From the NCBI GenBank assembly GCA_030041175.1, contig JASHOK010000043.1, positions 1-49,905 of the forward strand: 49,905 nucleotides of DNA, written 5' to 3'. The DNA comes from Thermoplasmata archaeon. Its GTDB lineage: Archaea; Thermoplasmatota; Thermoplasmata; Lutacidiplasmatales; UBA184. A program made the position numbers and the translations under genes. The notes under the pieces are model-generated. The model had not been told where the DNA came from and made no database searches. It saw only the letters and a list, made by a program, of their open reading frames with translations. Below are positions 18,252-29,313 of the stretch, piece after piece (the first letter of the stretch is position 1; each line of letters begins with the position of its first letter).

Positions 18252-18571
18252 CCGACCTGCCGCTGGCGGCCTTCCTGGGGCTGTCGGCTGTGCTCCTCGG
18301 CATCGGGATCTTTGGTATACTGACCCGGCGGAACTTCATCCTCCTCCTCATCGCCATCGAGGTCGCGATGAACTCCGCGATCCTGAACTTCGTCGTCTTC
18401 GGCGCGTACTGGGGCGCCGTGCCGGGCTACGGCCTCGAGGGGCCGGCGGTCGCGGTCGTACTGGTGGGCCTGGCCGCGACCGAGGTCGCTGTGGGCCTCG
18501 CCATTGTGCTCGCCCTGAACCGGCTCCGCGGCTCGATCAACGTCGCCGAGGCGACCGCGCTGAAGCTCTGA
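18248..18571 (+). CDS. nuoK: Complex I subunit K-like
   Basis: GIFGILTRRNFILLLIAIEVAMNSAILNF. Confidence 0.93.
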   Translation: MTDLPLAAFLGLSAVLLGIGIFGILTRRNFILLLIAIEVAMNSAILNFVVFGAYWGAVPGYGLEGPAVAVVLVGLAATEVAVGLAIVLALNRLRGSINVAEATALKL

Positions 18572-18580
18572 GGTCGTCGA

Positions 18581-20590
18581 ATGTCCGGACCGCTCTCCGC
18601 GCTGTTTCCGTGGGCCTTCGTGGTCCCCCTGGCACCGGCCCTGGCGTTCGTGATCATCGGGCTGTTCGGCCGCCGGATGCAGCGGCTGGAGTGGGGCGGC
18701 TGGATCGCCGTCGGTGGCGCATTCGTGGCGATGCTGGTCGGAGTTTTGATCGCCGTCGGCGAGATGCTAACGCCCGGGACCTACACCGACCGGAGCATCT
18801 CCTGGCTCACGCTGCCCGGCAACGGGACCGGCACCTTCCCTCACGGATTCTCGCTCGTCATGGGAACGCTCGTCGACCCGCTGTCGGCGATCATGCTGAT
18901 CGTCGTCACGGTCGTCGGATTCCTGGTCATGCTCTTCTCCATCGGCTACATGCATCGGGACCAGGGACTGCCCCGGTACTACGCCGAGCTGTCGCTCTTC
19001 CTCGCCTCGATGCTGGGGCTGGTTCTGGCGGACAATCTGCTCCAGTTCTTCCTCTTCTGGGAGCTCGTCGGCGTCTGCTCGTACTTCCTGATCGGCTTCT
19101 ACTACGCGAAGCCCTCGGCGGCGAGCGCCGCGAAGGAGGCCTTCCTCGTCACCCGGATCGGCGACGTCCTCTTCCTGCTCGGGATTTTCATCTACTTCCA
19201 GCAGTTCGCCACCTCCGGACCCGGTGCCGGCTGGGCCGCGTCGGGATTCCTGTTCGTCTCGCACGGTGCGCCGTTCCTGGCGGGGGTCCCGATCGCGAAC
19301 TCGACCCTCTTCACGATCGCCGGGCTCATGATGCTCGGCGGAGCCGCCGGGAAGTCCGCCCAGTTCCCGCTCGACGTCTGGCTACCCGACGCGATGGAGG
19401 GGCCGACGACGGTCAGCGCGCTGATCCACGCCGCGACGATGGTCGCCGCCGGCGTCTACCTGCTCGCCGTGGTATCGGTCTTCATCGGCTTCACCGCCAC
19501 CGACCAGCTCGTCATCGTGGCGATCGGGGGCTTCACCACCTTTTGGGCCGCTTCGATGGCCCTCGTGCATCGGGACATCAAGCGGGTCATCGCCTACTCG
19601 ACGGTCTCCCAGCTCGGGTACATGGTCCTCGCCGTCGGGGCCGGTTTTACGATGGTGGGACTGTACCATCTCTTCACTCACGCCTTCTTCAAAGCACTCC
19701 TCTTTCTGGCCGCCGGCTCGGTGATCCACGCGGTCGAAACGCAAGACCTGTTCAAGATGGGCGGTCTCCGCAAGACGATGCGGATCACCTCCATCGGCTT
19801 CCTGATCGGTGCCCTCTCGCTGTCGGGGATCCCACCGTTCGCGGGATTCTTCAGCAAGGACGACGTGCTCGCCAGCGTCTATCAGGCCGCCCAGAGTCAT
19901 CCGGCCTACTGGCCGTTCCTCATCCTCGCCTATGCGACCGTCTTCATGACGGCGTACTACATCTTCCGAGCCTGGTTCCTCGCCTTTTCGGGCGACCATC
20001 CGCGCGACCCTACGCTGCCCCATGCCCACGAAGCGCCGTGGACCATGACCGTCCCCATCGTGATCCTCTCGGCTCTCGCGATCGTCGCCGGCCTGCTCGC
20101 ATTTGTTCCTCAGTTCGGAGGACTCTTCCGCGCCGGAGCCGGCTTTCTGCCGACCCCCGGGGTCCCTCCGACCTACACGACGTCCACGCTGCTGCTCTCG
20201 GGCCTCTCCGTGGGCCTGGGGCTCACCGGCATCGCCACGGCCTACGTGCTCTGGGGTAACGGGCGGGTCTTCACGCTGGCCGACAACTCTGCGGTACAGC
20301 CGATCCGACGCCTGTTGCTGGAGCGGTACTACGTGAAGGCCGGGGTCGATTGGTTCGGCCTCCGAGTCGCCTACACCGTCTCCCGGTTCCTCGCCTTCGT
20401 CGACGAGTACATCATCGACGGAACGGTGCACGGCTTCGAGCACCTGTTTTCGGAGCTCTCGACTCGGCTCCGACGGGTTCAATCGGGCGTCGTCCTCGAT
20501 TACGCGGCGTACGTGGTGGTCGGTCTCGCGATCTTCCTCGTGTTCCTCTACCTGGTGGTGCCGGCGTTCCCGGCGCTCGGAGGTGGCTAG
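18581..20590 (+). CDS. nuoL: Complex I antiporter-like subunit L
   Basis: WELVGVCSYFLIGFYY, GKSAQFPLDVWLPDAMEGPTTVSALIHAATMVAAGVYL. Confidence 0.95.
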   Translation: MSGPLSALFPWAFVVPLAPALAFVIIGLFGRRMQRLEWGGWIAVGGAFVAMLVGVLIAVGEMLTPGTYTDRSISWLTLPGNGTGTFPHGFSLVMGTLVDPLSAIMLIVVTVVGFLVMLFSIGYMHRDQGLPRYYAELSLFLASMLGLVLADNLLQFFLFWELVGVCSYFLIGFYYAKPSAASAAKEAFLVTRIGDVLFLLGIFIYFQQFATSGPGAGWAASGFLFVSHGAPFLAGVPIANSTLFTIAGLMMLGGAAGKSAQFPLDVWLPDAMEGPTTVSALIHAATMVAAGVYLLAVVSVFIGFTATDQLVIVAIGGFTTFWAASMALVHRDIKRVIAYSTVSQLGYMVLAVGAGFTMVGLYHLFTHAFFKALLFLAAGSVIHAVETQDLFKMGGLRKTMRITSIGFLIGALSLSGIPPFAGFFSKDDVLASVYQAAQSHPAYWPFLILAYATVFMTAYYIFRAWFLAFSGDHPRDPTLPHAHEAPWTMTVPIVILSALAIVAGLLAFVPQFGGLFRAGAGFLPTPGVPPTYTTSTLLLSGLSVGLGLTGIATAYVLWGNGRVFTLADNSAVQPIRRLLLERYYVKAGVDWFGLRVAYTVSRFLAFVDEYIIDGTVHGFEHLFSELSTRLRRVQSGVVLDYAAYVVVGLAIFLVFLYLVVPAFPALGGG

Positions 20591-20593
20591 GCG

Positions 20594-22057
20594 ATGCTGC
20601 CGATCCTGAGCCTCACGCTGGCGACGCTCTTCGTCGGCACCGTCGTCACCTTCCTCGCCGGTCCCCGGGCGAAGTACGTGGCGGCCGCCGTGTCGGCCGT
20701 CTTCCTCGTCGAGATCGCCGCCATGTTCTGGATGTTCACCTGGCCCGCCTTCGGCGTCGGACCGGCCCACTTTGCCGAATCCGAGAGCTACGCCTGGATC
20801 CACGTGGACTGGCTCCACGTGAACTACACCGTCGGGATCGATGGGATCTCCCTCGTCCTGATCCTCCTCACGGGCATCCTTCAGGCCGTCACCGTTGCCT
20901 ACTCGTGGAATGAGACCAAGCAGCCCGGGGCCTGGTTCGGCCTGGTACTCCTCACCTGTCTGGGCTGCTTCGGCGTCTTCGTCGCGCTCGACGTGCTGCT
21001 GTTCTTCGTGTTCTGGGAGGTCGTGCTGGTCCCGATGTTCTTCCTCATCGGGTACTGGGGAGGCCCCCGTCGACGGTACGCGGCGCTCAAGTTCTTCATC
21101 TACACGCACGTCGCGTCGGTGACGATGCTGGTGGCCTTGCTGGTCACCGCCTTCTATTCGCACAGTCCCACCCTGGATTTCGCCAGCCTGCAGGGCTCGG
21201 CGGCGACGCTGGCGGTCCCCACGCAGGTCATTCTGTTCCTGTCGTTGTTTTTCGGCTTCGGCGTCAAGTTCCCGATCGTGCCGTTCCACACGTGGCTGCC
21301 CGACGCGCACGTGGAGGCGCCGACCGGGGGCTCGGTCTTACTCGCCGGACTGCTGCTCAAGCTCGGCGGCTACGGACTCATCCGTTGGGGACTCGAGATC
21401 TTGCCGACCGGCCTCTCCCACGCCGCCCCCGTGTTGTACGCCGTGGCCTTCGCCTCGATCATCTGGGGAGCGGGCGTATCGCTCGCGCAACGGGACCTGA
21501 AGCGGCTCGTCGCCTACTCGTCCATCAACCACATGGGCATCGTGCTGCTGGCCATCGCCCTCGACACGTCTCTGGGCCTGCTCGCGGCGGTGCTGCTGAT
21601 GTTCGCCCACGGCATCGTTAGCGCGCTGCTGTTCATGGTCTCGGGCAGCGTCCATCACACGTTCGGCAGCCGGGACCTCGCCACGGTGAATGGCATTACG
21701 CCCACGGCGCCGACCCTATCCACGATGACCATGGCCGGGGCGCTCGCCTCGCTGGGCCTACCGGCGCTCATCAGCTTCCCGGCCGAGTTCACGGCGCTGC
21801 TGGCGACCTGGGACAAGCTCGGCTACTGGGTGGTCATCCCGCTGTTTACGCTCGTGGTCACGGCAGCCTTCTACATCTGGATGATGCAACGGCTGCTCTT
21901 CGGAACGCCGAAGGGGATCCCGGCCGATGCCCACGACCTTCCCTACGCCGAGGCGCTGGCGATGGGCGCTCTGGTCGTGTTGACCGTGGTCTACGGCATT
22001 CTCCCGAACCTGTTGGTCCACTGGATCACGCTCTCCCCGGTCGCGGGGTTACCGTGA
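20594..22057 (+). CDS. nuoM: Complex I antiporter-like subunit M
   Basis: FWEVVLVPMFFLIGYWGG, KFPIVPFHTWLPDAHVEAPTGGSVLLAGLLLKLGGYGLIR. Confidence 0.95.
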   Translation: MLPILSLTLATLFVGTVVTFLAGPRAKYVAAAVSAVFLVEIAAMFWMFTWPAFGVGPAHFAESESYAWIHVDWLHVNYTVGIDGISLVLILLTGILQAVTVAYSWNETKQPGAWFGLVLLTCLGCFGVFVALDVLLFFVFWEVVLVPMFFLIGYWGGPRRRYAALKFFIYTHVASVTMLVALLVTAFYSHSPTLDFASLQGSAATLAVPTQVILFLSLFFGFGVKFPIVPFHTWLPDAHVEAPTGGSVLLAGLLLKLGGYGLIRWGLEILPTGLSHAAPVLYAVAFASIIWGAGVSLAQRDLKRLVAYSSINHMGIVLLAIALDTSLGLLAAVLLMFAHGIVSALLFMVSGSVHHTFGSRDLATVNGITPTAPTLSTMTMAGALASLGLPALISFPAEFTALLATWDKLGYWVVIPLFTLVVTAAFYIWMMQRLLFGTPKGIPADAHDLPYAEALAMGALVVLTVVYGILPNLLVHWITLSPVAGLP

Positions 22058-22070
22058 GGGGATTCCACCG

Positions 22071-23699
22071 ATGACGGCGATCCCCTGGACCGTCTTCCTT
22101 CCAGAACTCTTCCTCCTGGCGGCGGCGCTGCTGATCTTCCTCCTCGACTCCGTCGGCGTTCGATGGCTCGAGCTGTTCGGAGGGCTCGCGACCGGCGGGA
22201 TCGTACTCGCGCTGTTCGCGGTCCTCGCCGACCTGAGGTTCGCGCCGCTGGCGGCCTTCGCGACGGCCCCGGCGAGTGTCGTCGACGCCCCGTGGAGCCA
22301 GCTCGGGGGCTCGCTCGTCGCCGTCACCAGCTTCGGGCTGGTCTTCCAGGCCATCTTCCTGACCTCCGCCCTGCTCGTCGCGCTCTCGTCGCTCTCGCGG
22401 CCCACGAAGGAAAAGGGCGCGGCGATTTTCTTCGGGCTCCTGCTGTTCGCGACGCTGGGAATGACCCTCGCCGCCCTGTCGGCGGACCTGATCTTCCTGC
22501 TGCTGTCGATCGAGATCACGGGGATCTCCACCTACCTCCTGGTCGGCTACACCCGACGGGACCCGCGGGGCCTCGAGGCCGCGATGAAGTTCTACATCAT
22601 CGGTGCCCTCTCCGCAGCCCTGTCCTTCTTCGGCGCCTCGCTCCTGTACGTCGCCTACGGTACCACGAGCTTGTACGCGCTCGGTACCACGATGATCTAC
22701 CTCGGCCACCCGCCGCTCGCCGGGGCCACGTCGATCGCGCTCCTCGGCTACGGCTTCCTCGTCGTCGGGATCGGCTTCAAGGTCACGGCGGTGCCCTTCC
22801 AAGCCTGGGCCGTCGACGTGTACGACGGCGCGCCGTCCGACGTCTCCGCGTTCCTGGCGGGCGGCTCCAAGAAGGTCGGCCTGTTCGGCTACTTCCTGGT
22901 CTTCCTCGTCCCGATCCTCTTCGCGAACCGGCTGGCGGTGGCGCCACCCGCGTGTGCGCCGGCCATTTGCGTGACGCTGCATCCGAGCTTTGCCGTCCCC
23001 CTGCAGGTGATCTTCGGCGTCATGGCCGTCGTCACGATGACGGTCGGCAACGTCCTTGCTCTCCAGCAGTCGGAGATGAAGCGGATGCTGGCCTACTCGA
23101 GCATCTCCCAGGCCGGCTACATGCTCATCGGCCTCGCCGTGGCAACGTCCCCGGCGCTCGCCGGCGCGCTCCTGCAGATCTTCGCGCATGTGTTCATGAA
23201 GGCCGGAGCCTTCCTGGTCGTCGGCGCGGTCGCCGGACTCGGTATCGGGAGCAAGATCGAGGACTGGAAGGGCGTCGGCCTCCGGTACCCGTTCCTCGGC
23301 GTGTCGTTCGCGGCCATGCTGCTCTCGCTCGCCGGAGTGCCCCTGACCGTGGGCTTTGTTTCGAAGTTCGTTCTCTTTTCGGCGGCCGTCCAGGCCCAGG
23401 GATGGTTCGTCTGGCTGGCGGTCGCCGGCCTGCTCAATAGCGCACTGTCCGTCTTCTACTACGCCCGGGTCCTGCGGGTCATGTACATGGAGCGTCCCGA
23501 CCCGGTGACGGCACCGATCCGATCCGGTGCGGTCCTCGGCGGTTCCGAGCCCCCGATGCTGGCGCTGGGCGGAATCGGATACGGCCGGGCCGTGGCGATC
23601 GGGATTGCGGTCGTCGCGATCTTCGCCTTCGGCGTCTATCCGCAGATCGTTCTCTCGACCTTCCAGAACGCGGCGAACCATCTGTTGCAGGCGCTCTAA
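22071..23699 (+). CDS. nuoN: Complex I antiporter-like subunit N
   Basis: FKVTAVPFQAWAVDVYDGAPSDVSAFLAGGSKKVGLFGY, MLAYSSISQAGYMLIGLA. Confidence 0.93.
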   Translation: MTAIPWTVFLPELFLLAAALLIFLLDSVGVRWLELFGGLATGGIVLALFAVLADLRFAPLAAFATAPASVVDAPWSQLGGSLVAVTSFGLVFQAIFLTSALLVALSSLSRPTKEKGAAIFFGLLLFATLGMTLAALSADLIFLLLSIEITGISTYLLVGYTRRDPRGLEAAMKFYIIGALSAALSFFGASLLYVAYGTTSLYALGTTMIYLGHPPLAGATSIALLGYGFLVVGIGFKVTAVPFQAWAVDVYDGAPSDVSAFLAGGSKKVGLFGYFLVFLVPILFANRLAVAPPACAPAICVTLHPSFAVPLQVIFGVMAVVTMTVGNVLALQQSEMKRMLAYSSISQAGYMLIGLAVATSPALAGALLQIFAHVFMKAGAFLVVGAVAGLGIGSKIEDWKGVGLRYPFLGVSFAAMLLSLAGVPLTVGFVSKFVLFSAAVQAQGWFVWLAVAGLLNSALSVFYYARVLRVMYMERPDPVTAPIRSGAVLGGSEPPMLALGGIGYGRAVAIGIAVVAIFAFGVYPQIVLSTFQNAANHLLQAL

Positions 23700-23717
23700 C
23701 CAGGTCGGAGGTGGGTC

Positions 23718-24821
23718 ATGGAGCGATTCGATGTCGTCGTGGTGGGAGCAGGCCCGGCGGGAGCCACGGCCGCCCGCTTCGCCGCTCGAGGCGGGGCCCG
23801 GACGCTCTTGGTGGACCAGCGTCCCGAGCTCGGCCACCCGGTGCAGTGCGGAGAGTTTCTGCCCGCTCCGGAAGAGCTGGCCGATCTCTTCCCGTGCCGG
23901 GAGGTGATCGACGAGGCGTTTGATGTCCCGCCGGAAACGGTCCTGCAGGCGACGCGCGAGATGGTCTGCGTCTCGCCCCGGGGTCGACAGTACCGGTTCC
24001 CGCTCCGGGGCTTTGTGGTCTCCCGTCGAGCGTACGACAAGCGTCTCGCGCTGGCGGCAGAGGGAGAGGGTGCGGAGCTTCGCTTCCCCTGCGGCGTGAC
24101 GCGCGTCCGCGACGACCGCGTCGACTTCGCGGGGGGCGAAGCGGTCCAGGCCGCCGTCGTGGTGGGCGCCGATGGACCGCTCTCCACCGTCGGCCGGAGC
24201 GTGGGCTTCCAGCCGCCCCGGGAGATGTTTCGGATGATCACCGCCTCCATCCCCGACGAGGGGCGGCCCGAGATCGAGCTCTATTTCGGCCGACTCGCTC
24301 CCGGTGGCTACGCGTGGCGGTTCCCGCGAGCGCACGACGCGAACGTGGGATTGGGGGTTTCCCGGCTCCCGCCCGGCCGACATCTGGATGAGCTCCTGGA
24401 TGAGTTCGTGGGCCGGGAAGACTGGGGACCCGTCGCCGAGCGGACGCGATGGTGGGTCCCGCTGGGCCCGCCACCGGCGACTGCGGTCCGCGGACGAGCG
24501 ATCTTCGCCGGCGATGCGGCGAACCTCGTCATGGCGACGAACGGGGGCGGGATCCCCACCGCGGTGCTGTCCGGTCGGGACGCCGGAGTTTCCGCCGCCC
24601 GGCATGTGCGCGAGGGCGTTCCGCTCTCCGACTACGACCGGCTCTGGAGGGCCCATCTGGCCGGTCCGCTCGACAGAGGGTATCGGATCAAGCGCGTCGC
24701 CGACCGATTGCTCCCGAGCGACCTCCTCGTCGCGGCGGGGATGAGATATATCGGGGGACAGGGTCTCGACGCGATGATGCGGCTGCGGTGGCCGGGCCGC
24801 CTGGGAGGGATCGGCGGATGA
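23718..24821 (+). CDS. Geranylgeranyl reductase family FAD-dependent protein
   Basis: FDVVVVGAGPAGATAARFAARGGARTLLVD; VQCGEFLP; GDAANLVMATNGGGIPTAV. Confidence 0.88.
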   Translation: MERFDVVVVGAGPAGATAARFAARGGARTLLVDQRPELGHPVQCGEFLPAPEELADLFPCREVIDEAFDVPPETVLQATREMVCVSPRGRQYRFPLRGFVVSRRAYDKRLALAAEGEGAELRFPCGVTRVRDDRVDFAGGEAVQAAVVVGADGPLSTVGRSVGFQPPREMFRMITASIPDEGRPEIELYFGRLAPGGYAWRFPRAHDANVGLGVSRLPPGRHLDELLDEFVGREDWGPVAERTRWWVPLGPPPATAVRGRAIFAGDAANLVMATNGGGIPTAVLSGRDAGVSAARHVREGVPLSDYDRLWRAHLAGPLDRGYRIKRVADRLLPSDLLVAAGMRYIGGQGLDAMMRLRWPGRLGGIGG

Positions 24822-25873
24822 CGAGTCCGGCCGATGCGACAACCGCTGAGGTGCCGCTCGAGGTGCTGGTCAGCCGTGCCTTTGGCCCGGAGGCCTTCTT
24901 CGAGCTCGGCGGTCTGCTCCCGGAACTCGCGGAGGACCTGAGCGGCATCGAGGACCGGCTGAAGGGCGCGCTGCCGTCCGACTTTCCCCCGCTGACCGAG
25001 GCCGTCCTCTACGCGTGTACCACCGGGGGCAAGCGCCTGCGGCCGCTCCTGATGGCAGCGGCTCACCGGGCCCTCGGCGTCACTTCGACCAAGCCGATCC
25101 ACGCGCTCGCCGCGGCCTTCCAGCTCATTCACACGGCGTCCTTGATCCACGACGACGTCATCGATCACGCGGACCAGCGACGGGGCCGGCCCTCGGTGCT
25201 CCGGGCCTTCGGCCTTCCGTCCGCCATCGTAGCCGGCGACTATCTGTACGTTCGCGCCTTCGAGCTCGCCGGAGAGTATCCGCAGGCGATCATCCTCCGG
25301 TGCGGCGAGGCCTGCGCGAACCTGGCCGAAGGCGAGATGCTGCAGGAGGCCGGCCGGTTCGACCTCACGGTCAGCCGGGATCAGTACCTCCGGATTGTCA
25401 CGCGGAAGACCGCGACGATCGTGTCCGCCGCCCTGGCGAGCGTCGGGGACGTGGCGGGCTCAACGGCCCCGGTGGTTGAGGCGCTGGCTGCCTACGGGCG
25501 TGCGGTCGGCATCGCCTTCCAGCTCCGCGACGACCTGCTCGACGCCTACGGGGAGCCGGACCTGCTGGGCAAACCGCTCTATGCCGACTTCCGGGAGGGC
25601 AACCCGACGCTCCTGTCCCTCGAGGCCTACCAGCACCTGCAGGGACGCTCGAAAGCCGAGTACGAGCGGCTCTTTGCCCGACGCGAGAAACGGCCCCGGG
25701 AGCTCGCCCGGCTCCGGACGCTGACCGACATGACACCGGCGCCACGGCTGGTGGAGGCCGAGGGCCGGCACTGGGCGGCGGCGGCGATCCGGGCGTTGGA
25801 TCCGATCCCGCCGGGCCCGTACCGCTCCCTGCTGGAGCGGCTCGCGAACGCGGCTGCGACCCGTCGGTACTGA
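24818..25873 (+). CDS. Polyprenyl (isoprenyl) diphosphate synthase
   Basis: GGKRLRPLL, LIHDDVIDHADQRRGRPS (first DDxxD), FQLRDDLLDAYG (second DDxxD); ATGA overlap with upstream gene. Confidence 0.92.
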   Translation: MTSPADATTAEVPLEVLVSRAFGPEAFFELGGLLPELAEDLSGIEDRLKGALPSDFPPLTEAVLYACTTGGKRLRPLLMAAAHRALGVTSTKPIHALAAAFQLIHTASLIHDDVIDHADQRRGRPSVLRAFGLPSAIVAGDYLYVRAFELAGEYPQAIILRCGEACANLAEGEMLQEAGRFDLTVSRDQYLRIVTRKTATIVSAALASVGDVAGSTAPVVEALAAYGRAVGIAFQLRDDLLDAYGEPDLLGKPLYADFREGNPTLLSLEAYQHLQGRSKAEYERLFARREKRPRELARLRTLTDMTPAPRLVEAEGRHWAAAAIRALDPIPPGPYRSLLERLANAAATRRY

Positions 25874-25946
25874 ACGCGCAGTCGAACGAAACCTACTTGA
25901 CAGGACCGGGGCCCTTGGCCCGTTGCCCGGACGGTCGGGGAACTCG

Positions 25947-26411
25947 ATGGCCCGTCTACTGGCACAACCGGCGACCTCGGCGGACGACGGGGACGGGCCT
26001 CCTACTGTGCAGCATCTGCCGCCGGTCTGGGCCCGGCAGCTTCCTCCGCCGAGCCTCCCGATCGGGGTGGCGATCCTCGCCATCGTGACCGCCGCCATCG
26101 GTGTGCTGCTGATCGTTTCCGGCATTCTGTTCGACCTGACCTATTACGGCAGCGTGGTCCTGCCGTCTTCGCTCATCATCCTGCACATCGGCGACCCCCT
26201 GGGAGCGATCGTCCTGGTCGTCCTGGGCGGCGTGATCGCCATCCTCTCGTCGGCGCTCTGGCACCAGGAGCTCTGGGCGTTCTATCTGACGGTTGGCTTC
26301 CTCTTCCTCGGGCTCGCCTACCTGTTCTTCACCGACTCGATCACCTATCTCTTCGTGATCGTGCTCGTCGTCTTCATCTACCTCATCGCGGTCCGGCACC
26401 ACTTCTATTGA
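25947..26411 (+). CDS. Hypothetical integral membrane protein (about 4 TM helices)
   Basis: Hydrophobic segments throughout; TGATG overlap with downstream gene. Confidence 0.6.
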   Translation: MARLLAQPATSADDGDGPPTVQHLPPVWARQLPPPSLPIGVAILAIVTAAIGVLLIVSGILFDLTYYGSVVLPSSLIILHIGDPLGAIVLVVLGGVIAILSSALWHQELWAFYLTVGFLFLGLAYLFFTDSITYLFVIVLVVFIYLIAVRHHFY

Positions 26412-27241
26412 TGCGGGTCCTGCTGGCCCAGCTCGCCCCTCGGCGCGGCGACCGGGAATCGAATCTTCGGCGCCTCGACGAGGTCGTTCGGGCGGCGGAG
26501 GCGGACCTCTACGTGTTTCCCGAGCTCTACGTCCTCGGGTATGCACCGGGGGACCGCGTCCATCGGCAGGCCCTCTTCGCCGGCGATCCCTCGGTGCACA
26601 AGATCGTACAGCTGGCACGGGAACGGACAGCCGCCGTGCTGGTGGGTCTTCCGTGGAGATCTACGGACCGACCCGGGGAGGTCCATAACGCCGCTCTGCT
26701 GGCGGCGCCGGACGGCTCCATCCAGGTACAGGTCAAGCGCTACCTACCGAACTTTGGACCGTTCGAGGAGGCTTCGATCTACACTCCGACGGCCAGCAGC
26801 GTCCCCATGGTGCTCGGCCCCCATCGCATCGGCGTGCAGATCTGTTACGATGCGTACTTCCCCGAGGTTTCGCGAGAGCTCGCCCTGCAGGCATCGGTCC
26901 TGCTGGTCGTTCTCTCCGCCGCGCCGGTCACGTCGAAGAGCCTCTTCGAGAAGGTGCTGCCCGCCCGGGCGGTCGAGAATGCCTGTCCCGTGGTCTACGT
27001 GAACCGGGTGGGCGTCGAGGACGGCATCGTCTTTGGTGGCGGCTCGGGCGCCTGGGACTCCCGAGGGGAGCCGCTCTCGGGCGACCTCCTTCCGGTGCCG
27101 GCCGGCGCACCCGAGGAACGCTTGGAGCGGGTGAACCTGGACCTCGACGACGTACCCCGCTGGCGGCCGTTCCGGCCGGTGCTGCGAGACGTCGCCAAGT
27201 CCACAGCGGCGGGGGCGGCGACGCAGCTTCCACCGCCATGA
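26411..27241 (+). CDS. Carbon-nitrogen hydrolase (nitrilase superfamily)
   Basis: VFPELYVLGYAPGD (Glu), VQVKRYLPNFGPFEE (Lys), IGVQICYDAYFPEVSRELA (Cys). Confidence 0.9.
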   Translation: MRVLLAQLAPRRGDRESNLRRLDEVVRAAEADLYVFPELYVLGYAPGDRVHRQALFAGDPSVHKIVQLARERTAAVLVGLPWRSTDRPGEVHNAALLAAPDGSIQVQVKRYLPNFGPFEEASIYTPTASSVPMVLGPHRIGVQICYDAYFPEVSRELALQASVLLVVLSAAPVTSKSLFEKVLPARAVENACPVVYVNRVGVEDGIVFGGGSGAWDSRGEPLSGDLLPVPAGAPEERLERVNLDLDDVPRWRPFRPVLRDVAKSTAAGAATQLPPP

Positions 27242-27288
27242 CGACTCTAAGCTACCCGTTATAGCCCGGCAGGTACCGACGCCGACCG

Positions 27289-29313
27289 ATGCCCCGGACG
27301 GCAACGCTGGCGGAACAGCTGGCGGCGAAGCAGCGCGAGATCTCGGTGGCCGAGTTCTTCGAACGCAACCGCCAGATCCTCGGCTTCGACAACCCGCAGC
27401 GAGCCCTTCTTACGGCCGTCAAGGAAGCCGTCGACAACGCGCTGGACGCCGCCGAAGAGGCCGGGGTGCTGCCCGACGTCAGCGTTGAGATCTCGAAGGA
27501 CGACTCGGGACCGGATCGGTACCGGCTGGTCGTCTCGGACAACGGCCCCGGGATCCTGCGGCGGGAGCTTCCGAACGTCTTCGGACGACTGCTGTACGGC
27601 TCGCGGTTCCACGCCCACCGGCAGTCGCGGGGGCAGCAGGGCATCGGCATCTCCGCCGCCGTCCTCTACGCCGGGCTCACGACCGCCCGGGCCGCGACGA
27701 TCACCTCGAAAGTGGAGGAAGAGGAGGCCGCCCACGTGCTCGAGGTCGTCGTCGATACGCAACGAAATCTCCCCAAGATCGTCAGCGAGCGGCTCGACCT
27801 CTGGGACCGGCCCCATGGGACCCGTGTGGAGCTCGTACTGAAGGCGAAGTACCTCCGCGGGCGGCAGTCGCCGCTGGAGTACCTCCGAGGGACGGCCATC
27901 GTCAATCCGCATGCTCGGCTCGTCCTGGTCGAGCCCGACGGGACCCGGACCACGTTCGAGCGGGCCTCGACCGAGGTCCCGGCCGTCTCCAAGGAAGTGC
28001 TGCCGCATCCGTACGGGCTGGAGCTCGGCGAACTCGCGGCCATCCTGAAGCAATCGAAGGAGAAGTCCCTCGCCGAGGCGCTTCCGAAGCGCCTCGCCGG
28101 CGTGACCCCTCGCGCACTGAAGGAGGTCCTGGCCCAGGCGTCGTTGACCGGCAAAGAGGATCCCGCCTCGGTCCAGGGCCCGGGCCTCGAGCGCCTGCTC
28201 TCCGCCTTGCATTCGGTGTCGCTGCTGCCGCCGTCGGGGGAGTCCCTCTCCCCGATCGGCGCCACTCTGATCAAGCGGGGCCTTCGGAACGTTCTTGGAG
28301 AGCTCCGGCCCGATTTCTATGCCCCGCCGGTCAGCCGACCGCCCCGGATCCGGGGAGGTTCGCCGTTTCTGGTCGAGGTGGGTCTCGTGTACGGAGGCTC
28401 GCTGCCTCCGGACCAGCCGATCCAGCTCCTCCGGTTCGCCAACCGGGTGCCGCTGCTCTTCCAGCAAGGAGCCTGCGCCATCACGACCGCGGTAGAGTCC
28501 GTCGACTGGCGGCGTTACGGGCTCGACCAGCGCGGAGGGCAGGGCCTCCCGACGGGGCCCTGCATTGTGCTGGTGCACGTAGCGTCGACCCGGATCCCGT
28601 TCACCAGCGAGTCGAAGGAAGCGATCGCCGAGGACCCGGAGGTGCTGAAGGAGCTGCAGCTGGCCCTGCAGGCCACGGCCCGGCACCTGAAGGCGCACAT
28701 TTCCCGTCAGATCCGGCGGCAGTACGCCTCCGAGAAGTTCACCATCATTCGGCGGATCTTGCCGCAGATCGCCGAGCGGACGAGCCACCTGCTTGGGAAG
28801 CCGGTCCCGGACCTCGCTCCCGTCATCACGGAGATCATGAACGTGGTCACGCTCGAGACGGCCGCACCGGAGACGGGACCGGGCCTGATGGTAACGATCA
28901 CGAACTATACCCCCCGGGCCCGTGTGCTCGAGCTGTTCGCGGAGATGCCACCCGAGCTCGTGAGCACGCTGACGGGTACTCCTGCATCCGATGGCACGGA
29001 TCCCTCCCTCGGCCGGGCCTGGTGGACCCTGCCGAAACTCGCCCCGAACGGTCAGACCCGGATGGAACTGCGATGGCCGGCCGGGACGGATTGCGATGCC
29101 TCTGACTTTGATTGGTACATCGCCGGGGTCGATGAATCCCGACTGCTGGGCGCCGACGCCCTACCCGGCGACTGGGACGTCCGGCTGCCGCGTCAAGTGA
29201 TCGAGGCGGCGGAGGCCGCCGAGGTAGCGTCCGTGGGTGCGGGCCCCGCGGCTGAGGAGGAGGTGGACTACGATGGCGCCGAAAAGACCGCCGGCCTCGA
29301 AGAAGACGACTGA
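27289..29313 (+). CDS. top6B: DNA topoisomerase VI subunit B
   Basis: [62 protein letters not shown]. Confidence 0.96.
   Translation: MPRTATLAEQLAAKQREISVAEFFERNRQILGFDNPQRALLTAVKEAVDNALDAAEEAGVLPDVSVEISKDDSGPDRYRLVVSDNGPGILRRELPNVFGRLLYGSRFHAHRQSRGQQGIGISAAVLYAGLTTARAATITSKVEEEEAAHVLEVVVDTQRNLPKIVSERLDLWDRPHGTRVELVLKAKYLRGRQSPLEYLRGTAIVNPHARLVLVEPDGTRTTFERASTEVPAVSKEVLPHPYGLELGELAAILKQSKEKSLAEALPKRLAGVTPRALKEVLAQASLTGKEDPASVQGPGLERLLSALHSVSLLPPSGESLSPIGATLIKRGLRNVLGELRPDFYAPPVSRPPRIRGGSPFLVEVGLVYGGSLPPDQPIQLLRFANRVPLLFQQGACAITTAVESVDWRRYGLDQRGGQGLPTGPCIVLVHVASTRIPFTSESKEAIAEDPEVLKELQLALQATARHLKAHISRQIRRQYASEKFTIIRRILPQIAERTSHLLGKPVPDLAPVITEIMNVVTLETAAPETGPGLMVTITNYTPRARVLELFAEMPPELVSTLTGTPASDGTDPSLGRAWWTLPKLAPNGQTRMELRWPAGTDCDASDFDWYIAGVDESRLLGADALPGDWDVRLPRQVIEAAEAAEVASVGAGPAAEEEVDYDGAEKTAGLEEDD

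Noticed and set aside
19382-21310. 642-aa minus-strand ORF
   Set aside because: Shadow ORF opposite nuoL/nuoM; charged low-complexity translation typical of antisense of membrane-protein genes.
22026-24842. 938-aa minus-strand ORF
   Set aside because: Antisense shadow of nuoN and the geranylgeranyl reductase in GC-rich DNA; composition is D/R/E/G/H-rich with no recognisable motifs.
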